From assembly GCF_000214175.1 (NCBI RefSeq), contig NC_015564.1, positions 2,480,001 to 2,544,000 on the forward strand: DNA of 64,000 nucleotides, in the 5' to 3' direction. The notes below the pieces were generated by a model. The model did no database searches. It saw only the letters and a list, made by a program, of their open reading frames with translations, and was not told the DNA's origin. A program made the position numbers and the translations under genes. The stretch is from Hoyosella subflava DQS3-9A1. Lineage in GTDB: Bacteria > Actinomycetota > Actinomycetes > Mycobacteriales > Mycobacteriaceae. Below are positions 61,809-64,000 of this stretch, piece after piece (the stretch's first letter is position 1; the number at the start of each line of letters is the position of its first letter).

Positions 61809-63206
61809 CTACGTCCGCTTCGCGCTGTGCGAGAAAGATGCCGCTTCGCTGCCGCGTTGCGGACTGTCCTGTCGGTGCAATCTCGGCAGCACACGCTTGA
61901 CTTCGTCGAGGAAACGCTCAGCGAGGTCGTGGCTGAATCCGTTTCGCACGACGACGCGCAATGCGGCGAGATCCTCCCGATTGGCGGGGAAGGTGTAAGC
62001 AGGTACGAGCCAGCCTGATTCACGCAGCGCCGCGGACACATCAAACGCCGAATAGCCAGTGACGTCGTTGCGCACCGTGAAGGCGAACACTGGCAGCTCG
62101 CTGCCATCGGTGACAAGTTCAAAGGGACCAAGTTCGGCGATGGCACTGGAGAGGTGCATCGCCACGTCCCGGCAGGTGCGCTGGACCCGCCGATATCCGT
62201 CGAACCCGAGGCGAATGAAGTTGTAGTACTGCGCGGCAACATGAGCTCCCGGCCGTGAGAAATTCAGCGCGAAGGTGGGCATCTCACCGCCCAGGTAGTT
62301 CACCCGGAACACGAGCTCATCGGGTAATGCTTCCGCATCCCGCCACACCACCCATCCGACACCCGGATAAACGAGACCGTACTTGTGTCCCGAGGTGTTG
62401 ATCGATGCGACGCGGTCGAGGCGGAAGTCCCACTCCAGGTCTGGATCGCAGAAGGGTGCGATCATGGCGCCCGAAGCGCCGTCGACGTGAACGGGAATGT
62501 TCCAGCCGGTGCGGGATTGCAGGTCGTCGAGCGCACGACAGATGTCGGCGACGGGTTCATAACTCCCGTCGTACGTCGAGCCGAGGATTGCAACGACGCC
62601 GATGGTGTTCTCGTCGCAGTACTTCACAGCTTCGTCCGCGGTGAGGTGGTACCTGTCACCCTCCATCGGCACGAGCCGCGGTTCAACGTCCCAGTAGGTG
62701 GCGAACTTGTCCCAGCAAATCTGGACGTTGACGCCCATAACCAGATTGGGTCGGCCGCGCTTTTCTCCGCCTGCTTGCTGCCACCTCCGTTTAAGCGCAA
62801 GGCCAGCCAGCATGCATGCCTCACTGGACCCAGTTGTCGAGCAGCCTGTTGGCGCGTCAGCTGGCGGGGCGTGCCACAAGTTCGCGAGCATGCGCACGCA
62901 TCGTTGTTCGAGTTCGGCTGTGCCCGGGTACTCGTCCTTGTCGATCATGTTCTTGTCGAAACATTCGGCCATGAGCGTCCTGGCCTGCGGTTCCATCCAT
63001 GTCGACACGAACGTCGCGAGGTTGAGACGGGCATTACCGTCAAGCATCAGTTCGTCGTGAACGATCTGGTACGCGGTATCAGGATCAAGCTGGTCACGGG
63101 GAAACCGATCGTGCGGGATCTCGAGTGGTTCTCGCGTGAAGATGGGGTTGACGCTGACGCTACGCCGGTGAGAGTGGTGCCCGCCGGAAGGCTGTGACAG
63201 GGGCAT
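61809..63206 (-). CDS. gad: Glutamate decarboxylase
   Basis: A 465-residue PLP decarboxylase, the normal length for GAD. It converts glutamate to GABA and consumes a proton. PLP Lys lies in SINTSGHKYGLVYPG, the cofactor-binding HVDGASGAMIAPF and the N-terminal STTGSSEACMLAG loop are intact. Start ATG 63206 (MPLSQPSGG) is chosen from family length although no ribosome site is clear. No glutamate/GABA antiporter is adjacent. Confidence 0.93.
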   Translation of the reverse strand: MPLSQPSGGHHSHRRSVSVNPIFTREPLEIPHDRFPRDQLDPDTAYQIVHDELMLDGNARLNLATFVSTWMEPQARTLMAECFDKNMIDKDEYPGTAELEQRCVRMLANLWHAPPADAPTGCSTTGSSEACMLAGLALKRRWQQAGGEKRGRPNLVMGVNVQICWDKFATYWDVEPRLVPMEGDRYHLTADEAVKYCDENTIGVVAILGSTYDGSYEPVADICRALDDLQSRTGWNIPVHVDGASGAMIAPFCDPDLEWDFRLDRVASINTSGHKYGLVYPGVGWVVWRDAEALPDELVFRVNYLGGEMPTFALNFSRPGAHVAAQYYNFIRLGFDGYRRVQRTCRDVAMHLSSAIAELGPFELVTDGSELPVFAFTVRNDVTGYSAFDVSAALRESGWLVPAYTFPANREDLAALRVVVRNGFSHDLAERFLDEVKRVLPRLHRQDSPQRGSEAASFSHSAKRT

Positions 63207-63332
63207 ATCGGGAGCGTAGACCAGCCGGAAGATTCTCGCGGAGTGTCGCAAAAACTTGCCGCGACATTTCAGGCCCGCCACAGAACGTGGGAGAATTCGT
63301 AGGCGCCAGGATCTCGAATGAGAGGACGTCAC

Positions 63333-63812
63333 ATGACCAGTACCAACACGGGCACGGTGGTTGAGTTTCTTGCCGCCCTCCGCGATCGCAATTATGAGCA
63401 GGCATTGAGCTTTGTAGCGGACGATGTCGTGTGGCACAACGTTTCTCTGCCTAAGGTTCGTGGCAAATCGCGCCTTAGGCAGGCGTTCGTGATGATGGAC
63501 AAACTTGCCATCCGGTTTGATGTCCAGTTCCGCAACATCAGCGGCGACGATCGAGCGGTGCTGACGGAGCGCACCGATGCTCTGAGCCTGGGTCGGCTGC
63601 GCACCGAATTTTGGGTATGCGGAACGTTCGAGTTCCGGGAGGGAAAGATTGCTGTCTGGCGTGACTACTTTGACTACGCGAACATGAGCGGTGCACTGCT
63701 ACGCGGTGTGCTCGGCGTGGTGCTGCCGCGTCGCGAGCCACTTAGCCTCTTCGCTTCCGAAGGCATCTTCCAGAAGGCCGCGGATCCGGGGCGCGATCGC
63801 GCACGGGACTGA
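63333..63812 (+). CDS. Limonene-1,2-epoxide hydrolase family protein
   Basis: A 159-residue protein with a cone-shaped NTF2-like fold: EFLAALRDRNYEQALSFVADDVVWHNVSLPKVRG at the N-terminus, Asp in TERTDALSLG, Arg in GRLRTEFWVCGTFE and Asp in VWRDYFDYANM. These supply the Asp-Arg-Asp triad of limonene/EphG-type epoxide hydrolases. ATG 63333 follows GAGAGGA at 6 bases. A C-terminal extension of about 35 residues is Arg-rich. Confidence 0.85.
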   Translation: MTSTNTGTVVEFLAALRDRNYEQALSFVADDVVWHNVSLPKVRGKSRLRQAFVMMDKLAIRFDVQFRNISGDDRAVLTERTDALSLGRLRTEFWVCGTFEFREGKIAVWRDYFDYANMSGALLRGVLGVVLPRREPLSLFASEGIFQKAADPGRDRARD

Positions 63813-63825
63813 ATACGAAGCAGCA

Positions 63826-64000
63826 TCACACAGCGAGGCTGAAGACGCGCACCCCGTTGTCGTAGCAGACTGCCCTTATCCAGTCATCCCCGAGTTCGAG
63901 ATTCGCCAGGATCTCGAGGGCGTGCACATATGGATAGGGGATGTTCGGGAAATCGCTGCCGAAGAGGATGCGATCACCGAGCGCGCGCAGACGGGGCAGA
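63826..64000 (-). CDS. C-terminal end of an amidohydrolase (cut by the window edge)
   Basis: Minus-strand reading gives 58 residues to a TGA at 63828-63826: LPRLRALGDRILFGSDFPNI and onward to VRVFSLAV. The GSDFPNIPYP block with its Asp is the metal-ligand/C-terminal signature of amidohydrolase_2 TIM barrels (decarboxylase/hydrolase family). The rest lies outside the window. Confidence 0.75.
   Translation of the reverse strand, partial: LPRLRALGDRILFGSDFPNIPYPYVHALEILANLELGDDWIRAVCYDNGVRVFSLAV

Overview
The window is high-GC DNA, densely packed with genes on both strands and with many GTG starts. The gene families point to an actinobacterium of the Mycobacteriales (Rhodococcus/Hoyosella/Gordonia-like): a DUF222-HNH (13E12-type) protein, a BioQ-like TetR next to bioYMN, a PPOX-class split-barrel enzyme, a type II NADH dehydrogenase, an L,D-transpeptidase, a GAPDH with a long N-terminal extension, a DUF3048 lipoprotein, an EphG-like epoxide hydrolase and an RGCVC-type small protein. 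The genus is inference from gene families; no rRNA or other phylogenetic marker is present. I see no tRNA, rRNA, CRISPR array, insertion sequence or prophage.

Layout. 1-5.3 kb: start of a secreted protein, an SDR, a DUF222-HNH protein, and a BioQ-like repressor divergent from the ECF biotin transporter bioYMN across a visible operator. 5.9-8.8 kb: a sugar/inositol-type operon (TIM-barrel isomerase, Gfo/Idh/MocA dehydrogenase, LacI regulator) behind two near-identical palindromes. 8.9-13.7 kb: small enzymes, a flavin disulfide reductase and a secreted serine hydrolase with a membrane tail. 13.7-18.7 kb (minus strand): a five-gene operon of GH26-like lipoprotein, GAF-SpoIIE phosphatase, BcsA-like glycosyltransferase with a helical insertion, STAS antagonist and RsbW-like kinase. 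This is the most interesting locus in the window: partner-switching proteins packaged with a polysaccharide synthase. 18.8-20.5 kb: an ECF42-type sigma factor and its DGPF/YCII partner behind a candidate autoregulated promoter.

20.6-36.7 kb holds mostly single metabolic genes: HPPD, a fused E1 2-oxoacid dehydrogenase, a DJ-1/PfpI protein with a divergent LysR, a TetR/epoxide-hydrolase divergon with overlapping palindromes, a catalytically dead isochorismatase homologue and a PhoD-like phosphatase. 36.7-42.6 kb: a Rieske-glutamate synthase fusion, an XRE repressor divergent from a methionine aminopeptidase across twin palindromes, a type II NADH dehydrogenase and a nitroreductase. 43.2-49.2 kb: a complete choline-to-betaine module (betB-betA-BCCT plus divergent TetR). 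49.3-64 kb: long GAPDH, HSL-type hydrolase, mazEF, dinB with a LexA box over its start codon, an SQR-like flavoprotein, a CDF-like transporter with altered metal residues, a RecQ-phosphoribosyltransferase fusion, a thiolase, a DUF3048 lipoprotein, glutamate decarboxylase, an epoxide hydrolase and the end of an amidohydrolase.

Two themes recur. Regulators are usually encoded next to their targets with readable palindromic operators between them. Convergent genes are packed so tightly that ten of fifteen convergent pairs overlap or lie within 9 bases, leaving no room for ordinary intergenic terminators.
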